Assembly: GCF_001500125.1 (NCBI RefSeq)
Contig: NZ_LQIV01000017.1
Span: forward strand, 27,522 to 91,521
DNA: 64,000 bases
Origin: Mycobacterium sp. IS-1742
Lineage (GTDB): Bacteria > Actinomycetota > Actinomycetes > Mycobacteriales > Mycobacteriaceae
Reading direction: 5' to 3'
Below are positions 36,894 through 46,287 of the stretch, in pieces; position 1 is the first letter of the stretch; every line of letters starts with the position of its first letter. The notes below the pieces were generated by a model, which made no database searches, was not told where the DNA came from, and was given only the letters and a program-made list of their open reading frames with translations. Made by a program: the position numbers and the translations under genes.

Positions 36894-37775
36894 TCAGTCC
36901 GGGATGTATATCCACGGATGGCGGGGAAGCCGGGCCGGGTCGAACCGGTCGAGGAGTTCGTCGAGGGTGTGGGCCGGCCAGCCGAGTGAGGCGGTGATGC
37001 GGGCGAAGGCGCGCCCCACCCCGATCTCGGCGAGTGTCACGGCGCCGTCGCGCTTGGCCAGCCGGGCGCCGTCTTCGTTGAGCACCAGCGGGACGTGGGC
37101 GTACGTCGGCTCCGCGAACCCGAGCAGGCGGGCGAGGTAGGCCTGGCGGGGTGAGGAACTGAGCAGGTCGTCGCCGCGCACCACCTGGTCGACACCGGCC
37201 GCCGCGTCGTCGACCACCACCGCGAGGTTGTAGGCGGGCACCCCGTCCCCGCGGCGCACCACGAAGTCGTCGACGATGCCGGTGTGCTCACCGTGCAGCA
37301 GGTCGGTGACGGTGTAGGTGAGGACGTCGGTGCGCAACCGCAGTGCGGGCGGCCGGCCCGTCTCGCGTCGGCGCGCGGCGCGTTGCGCGTCGGTGAGATC
37401 GCGGCAGATACCCGGATACGCGCCCTGCGGTGCGTGCGGCGCGCGGGGTGCCTGCGCGATATCCCTCCTGCTGCAATAGCACTCGTAGACCATGCGGTCG
37501 GCGGCCAGACCGTCGATGACGCTGTCGTACCGGTCGCGGTGCGCGGACTGGTATTCGGCGGGCCCGTCCCAGGTCAGTCCGAGTGCGGTCAGGTCGTCGA
37601 GTTGCCGGGCGGCGATGTCGGAGTCTGTGCGGTAGTCGAGGTCCTCGACCCGCATGAGGAAGCGTCGGCCGGTGGACCGGGCGAAGAGCCAGGCGAGCAC
37701 GGCGGTGCGCAGGTTGCCGATGTGCAGATCGGCCGACGGGCTCGGCGCGAACCGGCCCGCGGGAGATCGGGTCAC
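36894..37775 (-). CDS. gluQ: Glutamyl-Q tRNA(Asp) synthetase
   Basis: 293 residues, a truncated GluRS without the anticodon-binding domain. HIGN at 18-21, zinc ligands Cys99, Cys101, Tyr120 and Cys124 and the LAKRDG KMSKS-like motif match E. coli GluQRS. It attaches glutamate to queuosine at position 34 of tRNA-Asp, so it needs queuosine made by Tgt, which is encoded 5 kb away. It heads a unit with the ABC importer. Confidence 0.9.
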   Translation of the reverse strand: MTRSPAGRFAPSPSADLHIGNLRTAVLAWLFARSTGRRFLMRVEDLDYRTDSDIAARQLDDLTALGLTWDGPAEYQSAHRDRYDSVIDGLAADRMVYECYCSRRDIAQAPRAPHAPQGAYPGICRDLTDAQRAARRRETGRPPALRLRTDVLTYTVTDLLHGEHTGIVDDFVVRRGDGVPAYNLAVVVDDAAAGVDQVVRGDDLLSSSPRQAYLARLLGFAEPTYAHVPLVLNEDGARLAKRDGAVTLAEIGVGRAFARITASLGWPAHTLDELLDRFDPARLPRHPWIYIPD

Positions 37776-37874
37776 AAGCGCAATCTAGCCCGCTCAGCGC
37801 GTCGATTCGGTACCGGACGCCGGAACCCGTACGCTTACTGTGACCGCCGTGGACACATACATTTAGGGGACGCC

Positions 37875-38870
37875 GTGGCGAAGGACCTGACCCAAGTGCA
37901 GCTGCTGACCGAACTCGAACCGGTCGTGGAGGCGAATCTCAACCGGCATCTGCGGATGCGCAAGGACTGGAATCCACACGACTTCATCCCGTGGTCGGAC
38001 GGCAAGAACTTCTACGCCCTCGGCGGCCAGGACTGGGATCCCGAACAGTCGCAGCTGTCCGAGGTCGCCAGGACGGCGATGGTGCAGAACCTCCTCACCG
38101 AGGACAACCTGCCGTCGTACCACCGCGAGATCGCGATGAACTTCGGCCTCGACGGCGCCTGGGGGCAGTGGGTCAACCGCTGGACGGCCGAGGAGAACCG
38201 GCACGGCATCGCGCTGCGGGACTACCTGACGGTGACCCGCGCGGTCGACCCGGTCGAACTCGAGGAACTGCGCGTCGAGCAGATGACCCGCGGTTTCTCT
38301 CCCGGCCAGAACGGTCAGGGCGAGGCGGCGTTGTTCGCCGGAAGCCTGTTCGACTCGGTCATCTACGTGTCGTTCCAGGAACTCGCGACCCGCGTCTCGC
38401 ACCGCAACACCGGCAAGGCCTGCAACGACCCGATCGCCGACCAGCTGCTGCAGCGGATCTCCGCCGACGAGAACCTGCACATGATCTTCTACCGCGACGT
38501 GTCCGAGGCGGGCTTCGACATCGCGCCCGACCAGGCCATGCACTCGCTGCACCACGTGCTGCGCAACTTCAAGATGCCCGGCTACACCGTTCCCGATTTC
38601 CGCCGCAAGGCCGTCGTCATCGCCGTCGGCGGCGTCTACGACCCGCGGATCCACCTCGACGACGTGGTGATGCCGGTGCTCAAGAAGTGGCGCATCTTCG
38701 AGCGTGAGGACTTCAGCGGCGAGGCCGCCCGCATGCGCGACGACCTCGGCGTGCTCGTCGAGGAACTCGAGGAGACCTGCGAGAAGTTCGAGACCGCCAA
38801 ACAGCGCCGCCTCGAACGCGAAGCCAAGATGGCCGAGAAGCGCAACGCCAAGGTGGCCGTATCCGTCTGA
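37875..38870 (+). CDS. Acyl-ACP desaturase, DesA1-like
   Basis: 331 residues from GTG 37875 with AGGGGA upstream. Di-iron carboxylate ligands are in place: Glu76 (TEDN), Glu107 and His110 (EENRH), Glu169 (FQE), Glu199 and His202 (DENLH). The sequence follows M. tuberculosis DesA1 along most of its length (SDGKNFYALGGQDWDPEQS, NRWTAEENRHGIALRDYL, SHRNTGKACNDP), so it probably introduces a double bond into mycolate-precursor or stearoyl-ACP chains. A 1-base gap separates its stop from the convergent ligase gene. Confidence 0.93.
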   Translation: MAKDLTQVQLLTELEPVVEANLNRHLRMRKDWNPHDFIPWSDGKNFYALGGQDWDPEQSQLSEVARTAMVQNLLTEDNLPSYHREIAMNFGLDGAWGQWVNRWTAEENRHGIALRDYLTVTRAVDPVELEELRVEQMTRGFSPGQNGQGEAALFAGSLFDSVIYVSFQELATRVSHRNTGKACNDPIADQLLQRISADENLHMIFYRDVSEAGFDIAPDQAMHSLHHVLRNFKMPGYTVPDFRRKAVVIAVGGVYDPRIHLDDVVMPVLKKWRIFEREDFSGEAARMRDDLGVLVEELEETCEKFETAKQRRLEREAKMAEKRNAKVAVSV

Positions 38871-38871
38871 C

Positions 38872-39945
38872 TCAGCCGAGCCCCGGCACGATGTCGCCGA
38901 GGCTGAAGGTGACCGGCTGCTCGAGCTGCGCGTAGGTGCATGAGCGCGGGTCGCGGTCGGGACGCCAGCGGTTGAACTGCGCGGTGTGGCGGAATCGCCG
39001 CCCCTCCATGTGGTCGTAGCGCACCTCGACGACCCGTTTGGGGCGCAACGGCACGAAGGACAGATCCTTGCCCGCGTTCCAGCGTGAGCCGCCGCCGTAG
39101 CGGCGCACGACGTCGGGGTCGACGTGGGCGCCCCAGTTCCACGGGTGGTCCTCGAACGCGGTGACCAGCGGCTGCATCTCGGTGAACAGCCGGCGCCGGG
39201 TGGCCATCGGGAAGGCGCCGATGACACCGACCGACGCGAGGTCGCCGTCGTCGTCGTAGAGGCCGAGCAGCAGCGAGCCCACCGCGTCGTCGCCCGATTT
39301 GTGCAGCCGGTACCCGGCGACCACACAGTCGGCGGTGCGCTGGTGCTTGATCTTGTACATCACCCGTTTGTCGGGCTGGTAGGTCAGCGTCACCGGTTTG
39401 GCGACGACACCGTCGAGGCCTGCGCCCTCGAACTCGTGGAACCAGCGCTGCGCGGTGGAGAGGTCGGTGGTCGCGGGGGTGAGGTGGAACGTCGGCCCGC
39501 TCTTCTCGAGCACGCGTTCGAGGGTTCCACGCCGCTCGCTGAACGGGCGCGAGGTGTAGTCATCGGTGCCGAGGGCGAGCAGATCGAAGGCGATGAACGC
39601 CGCCGGCGTCTTCTCGGCGAGCATCCGCACCCGCGAGGCGGCGGGATGCAGCCTCAGCTGCAACGCCTCGAAGTCCAGGCCGTCCGCGGTGGCGATGACG
39701 ATCTCCCCGTCGACGACACAGCGTTCGGGCAGTTCGGCCCGCGCCGCGGCGACGAGTTCGGGAAAATAGCGGGTCATCGGGCGTTCGTTGCGGCTGCCCA
39801 ACTCGACCTCGTCGCCGTCGCGGAAGCAGATCGACCGGAACCCGTCCCATTTCGGCTCGTAGGACAGTGCGGCGGGGTCGTCGGGGAAGTCAGGCACCGA
39901 CTTGGCCAGCATCGGCCGTATCGGCGGCGAAACGGGAAGTTGCAC
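38872..39945 (-). CDS. ATP-dependent DNA ligase, LigC type (copy 1)
   Basis: 357 residues from GTG 39945. Nucleotidyl-transferase motif I EPKWDGFR with Lys32; VDGEIV, DLLALG, GLDGVVAKP and VMYKIKH are the later motifs, followed by the OB domain. Short form with neither polymerase nor nuclease domains, as in LigC of mycobacteria. It is divergent from the GMC gene; a TetR-type palindrome (39970) lies in between. The second copy is at 54732. Confidence 0.9.
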   Translation of the reverse strand: MQLPVSPPIRPMLAKSVPDFPDDPAALSYEPKWDGFRSICFRDGDEVELGSRNERPMTRYFPELVAAARAELPERCVVDGEIVIATADGLDFEALQLRLHPAASRVRMLAEKTPAAFIAFDLLALGTDDYTSRPFSERRGTLERVLEKSGPTFHLTPATTDLSTAQRWFHEFEGAGLDGVVAKPVTLTYQPDKRVMYKIKHQRTADCVVAGYRLHKSGDDAVGSLLLGLYDDDGDLASVGVIGAFPMATRRRLFTEMQPLVTAFEDHPWNWGAHVDPDVVRRYGGGSRWNAGKDLSFVPLRPKRVVEVRYDHMEGRRFRHTAQFNRWRPDRDPRSCTYAQLEQPVTFSLGDIVPGLG

Positions 39946-39969
39946 CCACTCATTGTCACCGAGGACGTA

Positions 39970-39985
39970 CTATACGGTCGTACAG
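39970..39985. promoter_or_regulatory. Operator site 1 of the 14-gene island (GMC gene)
   Basis: CTATACGGTCGTACAG, one of six sites matching CTRTACGNNCGTAYAG. It contains TACGGT, a candidate -10 for the GMC gene, ending 25 bases before its ATG with a GAGAGG ribosome site in between. It lies 24 bases upstream of the divergent ligase. Confidence 0.7.
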
Positions 39986-40003
39986 CGCGACGAGAGGCGG
40001 CAC

Positions 40004-41605
40004 ATGGCCGGATACGACTACATCATCGTCGGTGCGGGCACGGCCGGATGCGTGCTCGCCAACCGGTTGTCGCGGGACCCTGAGGTCACGGTGCTGCTGC
40101 TCGAGGCCGGCGGCGGCGACCGCAACCTGTGGTTCCACATTCCCAAGGGTGCGGGGAAGTTGTTCGAGAGCGAAAAGCACATGTGGCACTACCAGACCAC
40201 GCCGTTCGGGCCCGACTCCCACGTCGAGCAGTGGATGCGCGGCAAGGCGCTGGGCGGGTCCAGTTCCATCAACGGCATGATCTACAACCGGGGCAACCGC
40301 GCCGACTACGACGGGCTCGAACGGCTGGGCAACAAGGGCTGGGGCTGGGACGAGATCCTGCCGATCTTCCGATCGTTCGAGGACAACGTGTTCGGTGCAT
40401 CCCCGACGCGCGGCACCGGCGGGCCGCTGCACATCTCCGTACCGCGGGACCCCGATCCGCTCTGCGAGGAGATGATCGACGCGGCCGGCCGTACCGGTAT
40501 GACCCGCGTGCAGGACATCAACGAGTCCGACGGAGAGCGCATCGGCTACGCCACGTCGACGATCCGCAACGGACGGCGCGTCAGCGCGGCCACTGCGTTC
40601 CTCAGACCCGCGCTGCGCCGACCCAACCTGACCGTGCGCACCCGAGCGATCGTCCGCCGGGTGCTGTTCGACGGTGACCGGGCCGCCGGTGTCGAGGTGG
40701 CCACGGGCAAGGGCACCGAGCAGGTGCGCGCCGCTCGTGAGGTGATCATGTCGATGGGCAGCCTGAACTCCCCGAAGCTGCTGCAGCTGTCGGGCATCGG
40801 CCCCCGCGACGTGCTCACCGCGGCCGGGGTGGACGTACGCCTCGAACGTGACAACGTCGGCCGGGGGATGCGTGAACACCGCTGCGCGACACTGCGGCTG
40901 CGGCTCAAGGAGGACCTCGGGTACAACAAGTACCTCGCGGGCAGCCTCGGGCAGGCGCTCACCGGCATCAAATACCTGGCCAACCGCCGGGGTCCGCTGG
41001 CCGCACCGTCCTTCGACGTCGTCGGCTTCGTCAAGGCGCAGTCGGATGCCGATCGGCCCGACGGTCAGGTGATGATGGGCCCGTACACGTTGCCGCCCTA
41101 CAACGTCGGGGAGCCGGTGAGCATTCAGCGCGAGCCGGGCGTCTCATGTCTGGGCATGGTGCTGCGTCCCACCTCCGAAGGCAGTGTGGAGATCACCTCC
41201 GCGGATCCGGCAGGGCCGCTGCGGATCAACCCGAACTATCTGGACAGCGACTACGACCGTGAGACGACGGCGAAGTTGCTGCGCAGGATGCGTGCGCTGT
41301 TCGACCAGTCGCCGATCGCCGAACGGATCAGCCACGAGACCTATCCCGGTCCGCACGTCCGGAGCGACGATGAGCTCGTCGACGCGGCGCTCGCCGGCGG
41401 CTACTGCGGCTACCACGCCACGGCGACCTGCGCGATGGGGCCGAGTGACGACGATGTCGTCGACAACCAACTGCGGGTCAGGGGCGTCGACGCACTGCGG
41501 GTGGTGGACTGTTCGGTGATGCCCACCATGGTGGCGGGCAATCTCAACGGTCCCATGATGGCGATGGCCTGGCGGGCAGCGGATTTCATCGTCCACGGAC
41601 GGTAG
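40004..41605 (+). CDS. GMC-family FAD-dependent alcohol oxidoreductase
   Basis: 533 residues. FAD-binding DYIIVGAGTAGCVLANRL at the N-terminus, the GMC signature GKALGGSSSINGMIYNRG and SMGSLNSPKLLQLSGIGP, catalytic His about residue 471 (GYCGYHATATCAMG), and the C-terminal GNLNGPMMAMAWRAADFI. It would oxidise a primary or secondary alcohol to the carbonyl. It is a single gene with its own operator. Close families include choline dehydrogenase and polyethylene-glycol dehydrogenase; the substrate cannot be told. Confidence 0.9.
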   Translation: MAGYDYIIVGAGTAGCVLANRLSRDPEVTVLLLEAGGGDRNLWFHIPKGAGKLFESEKHMWHYQTTPFGPDSHVEQWMRGKALGGSSSINGMIYNRGNRADYDGLERLGNKGWGWDEILPIFRSFEDNVFGASPTRGTGGPLHISVPRDPDPLCEEMIDAAGRTGMTRVQDINESDGERIGYATSTIRNGRRVSAATAFLRPALRRPNLTVRTRAIVRRVLFDGDRAAGVEVATGKGTEQVRAAREVIMSMGSLNSPKLLQLSGIGPRDVLTAAGVDVRLERDNVGRGMREHRCATLRLRLKEDLGYNKYLAGSLGQALTGIKYLANRRGPLAAPSFDVVGFVKAQSDADRPDGQVMMGPYTLPPYNVGEPVSIQREPGVSCLGMVLRPTSEGSVEITSADPAGPLRINPNYLDSDYDRETTAKLLRRMRALFDQSPIAERISHETYPGPHVRSDDELVDAALAGGYCGYHATATCAMGPSDDDVVDNQLRVRGVDALRVVDCSVMPTMVAGNLNGPMMAMAWRAADFIVHGR

Positions 41606-41613
41606 GAAACTGT

Positions 41614-41631
41614 GCTATACGTATGTATAGC
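41614..41631. promoter_or_regulatory. Operator site 2 (SDR1-CYP-SDR2-LLM1 operon)
   Basis: GCTATACGTATGTATAGC, an 18-base palindrome with mismatches only at the centre. It lies 17 bases before the ATG of the first SDR gene, with GGAGG in between, and 8 bases after the GMC stop. Confidence 0.75.
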
Positions 41632-41648
41632 AATCGGAGGGATCTGAT

Positions 41649-42392
41649 ATGAGTCGAGTGGCGGTGGTCACCGGCGGTGCGTCGGGGCTGGGTGAGGCGA
41701 TCTGTGCCGGCCTCGCGGGCGACGGGCATCGGGTGGCGGTGCTCGACGTCGACGACGAGGCCGCACAGAAACTCGCCGCGCGGTTACGGGAGCACGGCGC
41801 GCAGGCCGTCGCCGTGGCGGTGGACGTCTCCGACGAAAGCGCGGTGCAGCAGGGGTTCGGCACCGTGAGGAGCGAACTGGGACCGGTGGAGATCCTGGTG
41901 ACCAGCGCCGCCATCGCCGGGTTCACCCGCTTCGACAAGATCACGCTCGACGAGTGGAACCGGTACCTCGCGGTGAACCTCACCGGTACCTTCCTGTGTA
42001 TCCGGGAAGCGTTGGCGGACATGGTCGCATCCCGTTGGGGCCGGATCGTGACGATCTCGTCGGCCGCGGGTCAACAGGGTGCGCCGGGGCAGGGCCACTA
42101 CTCGGCCACCAAGGGCGGCGTGATCGCGTTGACCAAGACCGTGGCGCGCGACTACGCCCGCAAGGGGATCACCGCGAACTCGGTGCCGCCGTTCGCGATC
42201 GACTCCCCGATGCTGCGGCAACAGCAGGCCGACGGCAAGCTGCCCCCGGCCGAGATCCTCAACCAGGCCATCCCCGCGGGACGGGTGGGCGCGGCCGAGG
42301 ATGTGGCCGCGGTCTGCTCGTTCCTGTGTTCGGAGGGTGCGGGTTACGTGACCGGCCAGGTCATCGGTGTCAACGGCGGGGCGGTGCTGTGA
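41649..42392 (+). CDS. Short-chain dehydrogenase/reductase 1 of the island
   Basis: 247 residues. TGGASGLG coenzyme loop, LDVDD after strand 2 (Asp favours NAD), SSAAG and the YSATK active site. The usual NNAG is replaced by TSAAIAG. C-terminal GYVTGQVIGVNGGAVL is typical of FabG-like SDRs. It heads an operon of four genes with the P450, SDR2 and LLM1. Confidence 0.9.
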   Translation: MSRVAVVTGGASGLGEAICAGLAGDGHRVAVLDVDDEAAQKLAARLREHGAQAVAVAVDVSDESAVQQGFGTVRSELGPVEILVTSAAIAGFTRFDKITLDEWNRYLAVNLTGTFLCIREALADMVASRWGRIVTISSAAGQQGAPGQGHYSATKGGVIALTKTVARDYARKGITANSVPPFAIDSPMLRQQQADGKLPPAEILNQAIPAGRVGAAEDVAAVCSFLCSEGAGYVTGQVIGVNGGAVL

Positions 42393-43753
42393 ACCGCGAC
42401 ACCGCGTTATCGACGGAGGCGCCGCGGTACCCCTTCGACCGCCACACCCCCGAGTACCGGGACAGGTTCCTCGACATCACCCACGAGATGCACCGCACGT
42501 GCCCGTTGGCGTGGACGGATGCCTACGACGGTCACTGGGTCGCCGCGGGCAGCGACGCGGTGTTCGAGCTTGCGCGCTGCCCACACGTGTCGAACGACCA
42601 CGACGTCAACAACGAGCGCCGGGGGTACAAGGGCATCTCCATCCCACGGATGGTGGAGGCGGAGGGCTTCCGCGGCGGCATGCTCGAGATGGACGACCCG
42701 GAACACCGGATCTACCGGACGGTCCTCAACCCCTACCTGTCACCGGCGGCTGTCAAGCGCTGGGAGCCGTTCGTCGACGAGATCGTGCGGGCCTGTCTGG
42801 ACGACCACATCGCAGCGGGGCGCATCGATTTCGTCGACGACCTCGCCAACGTGGTGCCCGCGGTGCTGACCCTGGCGATGCTCGGGGTGCCGCTGGAGAA
42901 GTGGCAGATGTACAACGAACCGGCCCACGCGTCGGTGTACACGCCACCGGACTCGCCGGATGCCGCGCGGGTTCGCGAGCTGTACCTGGCGATGGGCGTC
43001 GACCTGTTCACCAACCTGGTCGAGATCCGCGAGAACCCCAGGCCGGGGATCATCGACGCGCTGGCGAAGATGCGCATCGACGGTGAGGCGCCGCCCGACA
43101 TCGAACTCATCGGCATGCTCAATTTGTTGATCGGCGGCGGATTCGACACCACGACGGCGCTGACCGCGCATGCGCTGGAATGGCTCTCGGAGCATCCCGC
43201 CGAACGGACTCGGCTGAGCGACGAGCGGGACACCCTGCTGAACCCCGCCACCGAGGAGTTCCTCCGGTACTTCACGCCGGCGCCCGGGGACGGCCGCACC
43301 GTCGCCGCGGACATGACGCTCGGCGGCGTCCAGATGCGGGAGGGGCAGCGGTTGTGGTTGTCGTGGGCGATGGCCAACCGGGACCCGGCCGTGTTCAGCG
43401 AACCCGACAGGGTAGTTCTCGAACGAAAAGGGAACCGCCACTTCAGCTTCGGGCTCGGCGTGCATCGCTGCATCGGGTCGAACGTGGCGCGCACGGTGTT
43501 CAAGTCGATGCTGACCGCGGTGCTGGATCGCATGCCCGACTATCGCTGCCTGCCCGAAGGCGCCGTGCACTACGACAGCATCGGCGTGATCCAGGGTATG
43601 CGGCACCTGCCGGCCACCTTCACGCCCGGTACGCCCAAGGGACCGGGAGTCGCCGAGACCGTGGCCAGGCTGCAGCGCATCTGCGACGCGCAGGGGCTGG
43701 CACGACCGATCACCGAACTGAAGGACGCGGCGAGGATCGAGGAGTCGGTATGA
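42389..43753 (+). CDS. Cytochrome P450 of the island (CYP-A)
   Basis: 454 residues from GTG 42389 (GTGA overlap with SDR1). Heme loop FSFGLGVHRCIGSNVAR (Cys about 361), I-helix GGGFDTTT, EEFLRYF (ExxR). It is larger than a usual bacterial P450 because of a 45-residue C-terminal extension. No ferredoxin is encoded in the island, so electrons must come from elsewhere. Confidence 0.9.
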   Translation: MNRDTALSTEAPRYPFDRHTPEYRDRFLDITHEMHRTCPLAWTDAYDGHWVAAGSDAVFELARCPHVSNDHDVNNERRGYKGISIPRMVEAEGFRGGMLEMDDPEHRIYRTVLNPYLSPAAVKRWEPFVDEIVRACLDDHIAAGRIDFVDDLANVVPAVLTLAMLGVPLEKWQMYNEPAHASVYTPPDSPDAARVRELYLAMGVDLFTNLVEIRENPRPGIIDALAKMRIDGEAPPDIELIGMLNLLIGGGFDTTTALTAHALEWLSEHPAERTRLSDERDTLLNPATEEFLRYFTPAPGDGRTVAADMTLGGVQMREGQRLWLSWAMANRDPAVFSEPDRVVLERKGNRHFSFGLGVHRCIGSNVARTVFKSMLTAVLDRMPDYRCLPEGAVHYDSIGVIQGMRHLPATFTPGTPKGPGVAETVARLQRICDAQGLARPITELKDAARIEESV

Positions 43754-44586
43754 CGGGCGACCGTCCGGTCGCGGTGGTGACCGGAGCCAGTCGCGGCGCC
43801 GGCGCGGGGATCGCGCACGCGTTGGGGGCGCACGGCTGCACCGTCTACCTGACGGGTCGCACGGTCCAGACGTGCGACACCGCGGAGAAGGTCACCGCAG
43901 CGGGCGGTCAAGGCATCGCGGTCCGGGTCGACCACGGCGACGACGAGCAGGTCGCGGCGTTCTTCGAGCGGGTGGCACACGACCACGGCCGGATCGACAT
44001 CTTGGTCAACAACGCCGCGATCATCCGCGACGAGATGATGGGGCGCACCAAATTCTGGGAAGAACCGCTCACCGTCATCGACACCCTCGACGTCGGGTTG
44101 CGCAGCAGCTATGTCGCGACCGTGTACGCCGCGCCCCTGATGGTGCCCAACCGCAAGGGCCTGGTCGTGTTCACGTCGTCGTCCGGGGCGGTGCACTACG
44201 CGTTCGGGCCCGCCTACGGCGTGCCGAAGGCAGGTGTGGACAAGATGGCCGCCGACATGGCTTACGACTTCCGTGACGTCGGCATCGCCGCGGTGTCGAT
44301 CTGGATGGGATCGCTGCTCACCGACCGCGTCCGGAAGATCATCGCGAGCAACCCCGAGAAGTTCGGCCACATCCTGGCCACCGCCGAAACACCGGAGCTG
44401 ACCGGCCACGTGATCTGGGAATTGTTCCGCGATCCCGACGTCATGGCGCTCAGCGGACAGACGTTGATCGGGGCCGAACTCGCCGTCCGCTACGGGGTCG
44501 CCGACGAGGGCGGACGCCAACCACCCTCGTACCGCGAGCTTTTCGACGTGCATCCGATCCGGCAACAAGCGCATGTGATGCGATAG
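43750..44586 (+). CDS. Short-chain dehydrogenase/reductase 2 of the island
   Basis: 278 residues from ATG 43750, coupled to the P450 by an ATGA overlap. TGASRGAG loop, NNAA, VVFTSSSGAVHY and the active-site Tyr in FGPAYGVPKAG (YxxxK). Related to the DHRS1-like group. TGRT after strand 2 suggests NADP(H). Confidence 0.88.
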   Translation: MTGDRPVAVVTGASRGAGAGIAHALGAHGCTVYLTGRTVQTCDTAEKVTAAGGQGIAVRVDHGDDEQVAAFFERVAHDHGRIDILVNNAAIIRDEMMGRTKFWEEPLTVIDTLDVGLRSSYVATVYAAPLMVPNRKGLVVFTSSSGAVHYAFGPAYGVPKAGVDKMAADMAYDFRDVGIAAVSIWMGSLLTDRVRKIIASNPEKFGHILATAETPELTGHVIWELFRDPDVMALSGQTLIGAELAVRYGVADEGGRQPPSYRELFDVHPIRQQAHVMR

Positions 44587-44590
44587 GCCG

Positions 44591-45520
44591 ATGCGGATCG
44601 GACTGACAGGGGGCGGCTCCTCCGTCGACAAGATCGTGGCGCAGGCGCAGCGGGCGGAGGCCGACGGCTTCTCCACGCTGTGGTACGCCAGTTCGGTTGC
44701 GGGCGACCCACTGGTGGCGATGGCCATCGCGGGGCGGGCCACCTCGAGCATCGAACTCGGCACCGCAGTACTGCAGACCTACCCGTGTCATCCGCTGTTG
44801 CAGGCCAACCGCGCGGCGGCCGCCGCGAACGCGATGGGCCGACCCGGCTTCACCCTGGGCGTCGGGCCGTCGCACGAACCGGTGGTCCGCGAGATCCTCG
44901 GTCTGTCCTACGACCACCCGGCCCGCAACACCGGCGAGTATCTGCGCATCCTGACCGGCTTGCTGGCCGGTGAGCGGGTCGACGTCGACGGCACCGACTG
45001 GACAACGCACAGCGCGGGCCGGATGGTCACGGTCGAGCATCCGGTGCCGGTTCTGTTGGCGGCGCTGTCACCGCGAATGCTGGCGATCGCTGGACGATTC
45101 GCTCACGGGGTCGTGCTGTGGATGGCGTCGGCGGCCGTGATAGCGGCCCGCATCGCACCCGCCCTGCGCGATGCCGCGGCCGCCCACCGGAGAACGGCCC
45201 CGCGCATCGTGGCCGGGCTGCCCGTGGCGGTGCACGAGGACACCGCCGAGGCCAGGGCGGCCATCGCGGCGACATCGTCGGGCTATGAGCGAATGGCGAA
45301 CTACCAGCGGGTCATCCACGCGAGTGGCGGCGCCGGTGCTGCCGATGTCGGGATCGTCGGTGACGAGGCCGCGGTGGCGCGGCAGTTGAGGGACCTGGTC
45401 GACGCGGGCGCGACCGACGTGTGGGCGCAACCGGTGGCGGTGGGCGCCGACCGAGGAGAGCGGGCGGCGTCGCTGAACCGCACCCGTGCGCTGCTGAGCG
45501 ACGTGGCGCGAGCCGGCTAG
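44591..45520 (+). CDS. LLM-class F420/flavin-dependent oxidoreductase 1 of the island
   Basis: 309 residues, TIM-barrel: MRIGLTGGGSSVDKIVAQAQ, AEADGFSTLWYASS, TLGVGPSHEPVVREILGLSYD. It resembles a F420-dependent LLM subfamily of mycobacteria that acts as reductase. The last gene of the four-gene operon, 4 bases after SDR2. The stop is 1 base from the stop of the convergent nitroreductase. Confidence 0.85.
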   Translation: MRIGLTGGGSSVDKIVAQAQRAEADGFSTLWYASSVAGDPLVAMAIAGRATSSIELGTAVLQTYPCHPLLQANRAAAAANAMGRPGFTLGVGPSHEPVVREILGLSYDHPARNTGEYLRILTGLLAGERVDVDGTDWTTHSAGRMVTVEHPVPVLLAALSPRMLAIAGRFAHGVVLWMASAAVIAARIAPALRDAAAAHRRTAPRIVAGLPVAVHEDTAEARAAIAATSSGYERMANYQRVIHASGGAGAADVGIVGDEAAVARQLRDLVDAGATDVWAQPVAVGADRGERAASLNRTRALLSDVARAG

Positions 45521-45521
45521 G

Positions 45522-46199
45522 TCACTTCCCCCGCGGCCGAGCACCCCGCCCGTAGGTGATGTCAGCCCGCTCGGGGTCCCAGCGGTTGCGGAACACCACA
45601 TCGGACAGCGGCCGTCGACGGACCGGTCCGTGGCGACCCCGTGGCCAGCCCACCACGATGTGTCCGGCCAGGAACCACTCGTCGGGAATGCCCACGGCAT
45701 CGCGCAAGACCTGCTCGCCGCCGTAGGAGGCCCAGCTGGTGATGCACGCCCCCAAACCCTGCGCCCGTGCGGCGAGGTAGAAGTTCTGCATGGCCGGGTA
45801 GATCGAACCACCCTGCAGGAACTCCGAGGAGAACTCGTTCTTGAACGCGGCGAAGAGCACCGAGGTGAACTCGCCGGCGCGGTCGTGCAGTTCGTAGGTG
45901 GCGCGGTTGTTGCGGGCGGCGCGACTGTCGTCGTCGGGAGCGGGACGAGTCATGCCGTAGATGGATTCGATTGAGGTCAGGGCGATTCGGGCCGCCTCGG
46001 CAACGGCGGCGCGCTGTTCGGGCCCGTCGAGCACGATGAAACGCCACAGCTGTGCGTTGGCCCCGTTCGGCGCCCACGTGGCGGCCTGCAGGCACCGCTC
46101 GAGGGTCTGCTCGTCGACGGGCTCGTCGGTGAACCGCCGGATCGATCGTGCGGTGGACAGCACTTCCCAGACGTCGTTCGTCGGATGCGGCATGACCAT
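45522..46199 (-). CDS. Nitroreductase-family flavoprotein
   Basis: 225 residues starting at ATG 46199 (46193 also possible). STARSIRRFTDEPV and the FMN-binding WAPNGANAQLWRFIVL open the fold; GACITSWASYGGEQVLRDAVGIPDE completes the pattern. FMN enzyme for reduction of nitro groups, enones or quinones. Divergent from SDR3 across operator site 3. Confidence 0.88.
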   Translation of the reverse strand: MVMPHPTNDVWEVLSTARSIRRFTDEPVDEQTLERCLQAATWAPNGANAQLWRFIVLDGPEQRAAVAEAARIALTSIESIYGMTRPAPDDDSRAARNNRATYELHDRAGEFTSVLFAAFKNEFSSEFLQGGSIYPAMQNFYLAARAQGLGACITSWASYGGEQVLRDAVGIPDEWFLAGHIVVGWPRGRHGPVRRRPLSDVVFRNRWDPERADITYGRGARPRGK

Positions 46200-46240
46200 T
46201 GGTGTACTCGACGCAAGCCGGGGTGTCCAGCGTTCCGATG

Positions 46241-46256
46241 CTGTACAGTCGTACTG
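46241..46256. promoter_or_regulatory. Operator site 3 (nitroreductase / SDR3-VOC divergent promoter)
   Basis: CTGTACAGTCGTACTG, the least symmetrical of the six sites, matching 12 of 14 fixed consensus positions. It contains TACAGT as a candidate -10 for SDR3. The nitroreductase start is 42 bases and the SDR3 start 32 bases away. Confidence 0.6.
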
Positions 46257-46287
46257 CACATCGACGGTGAGTGACGGGAGTGGCACT

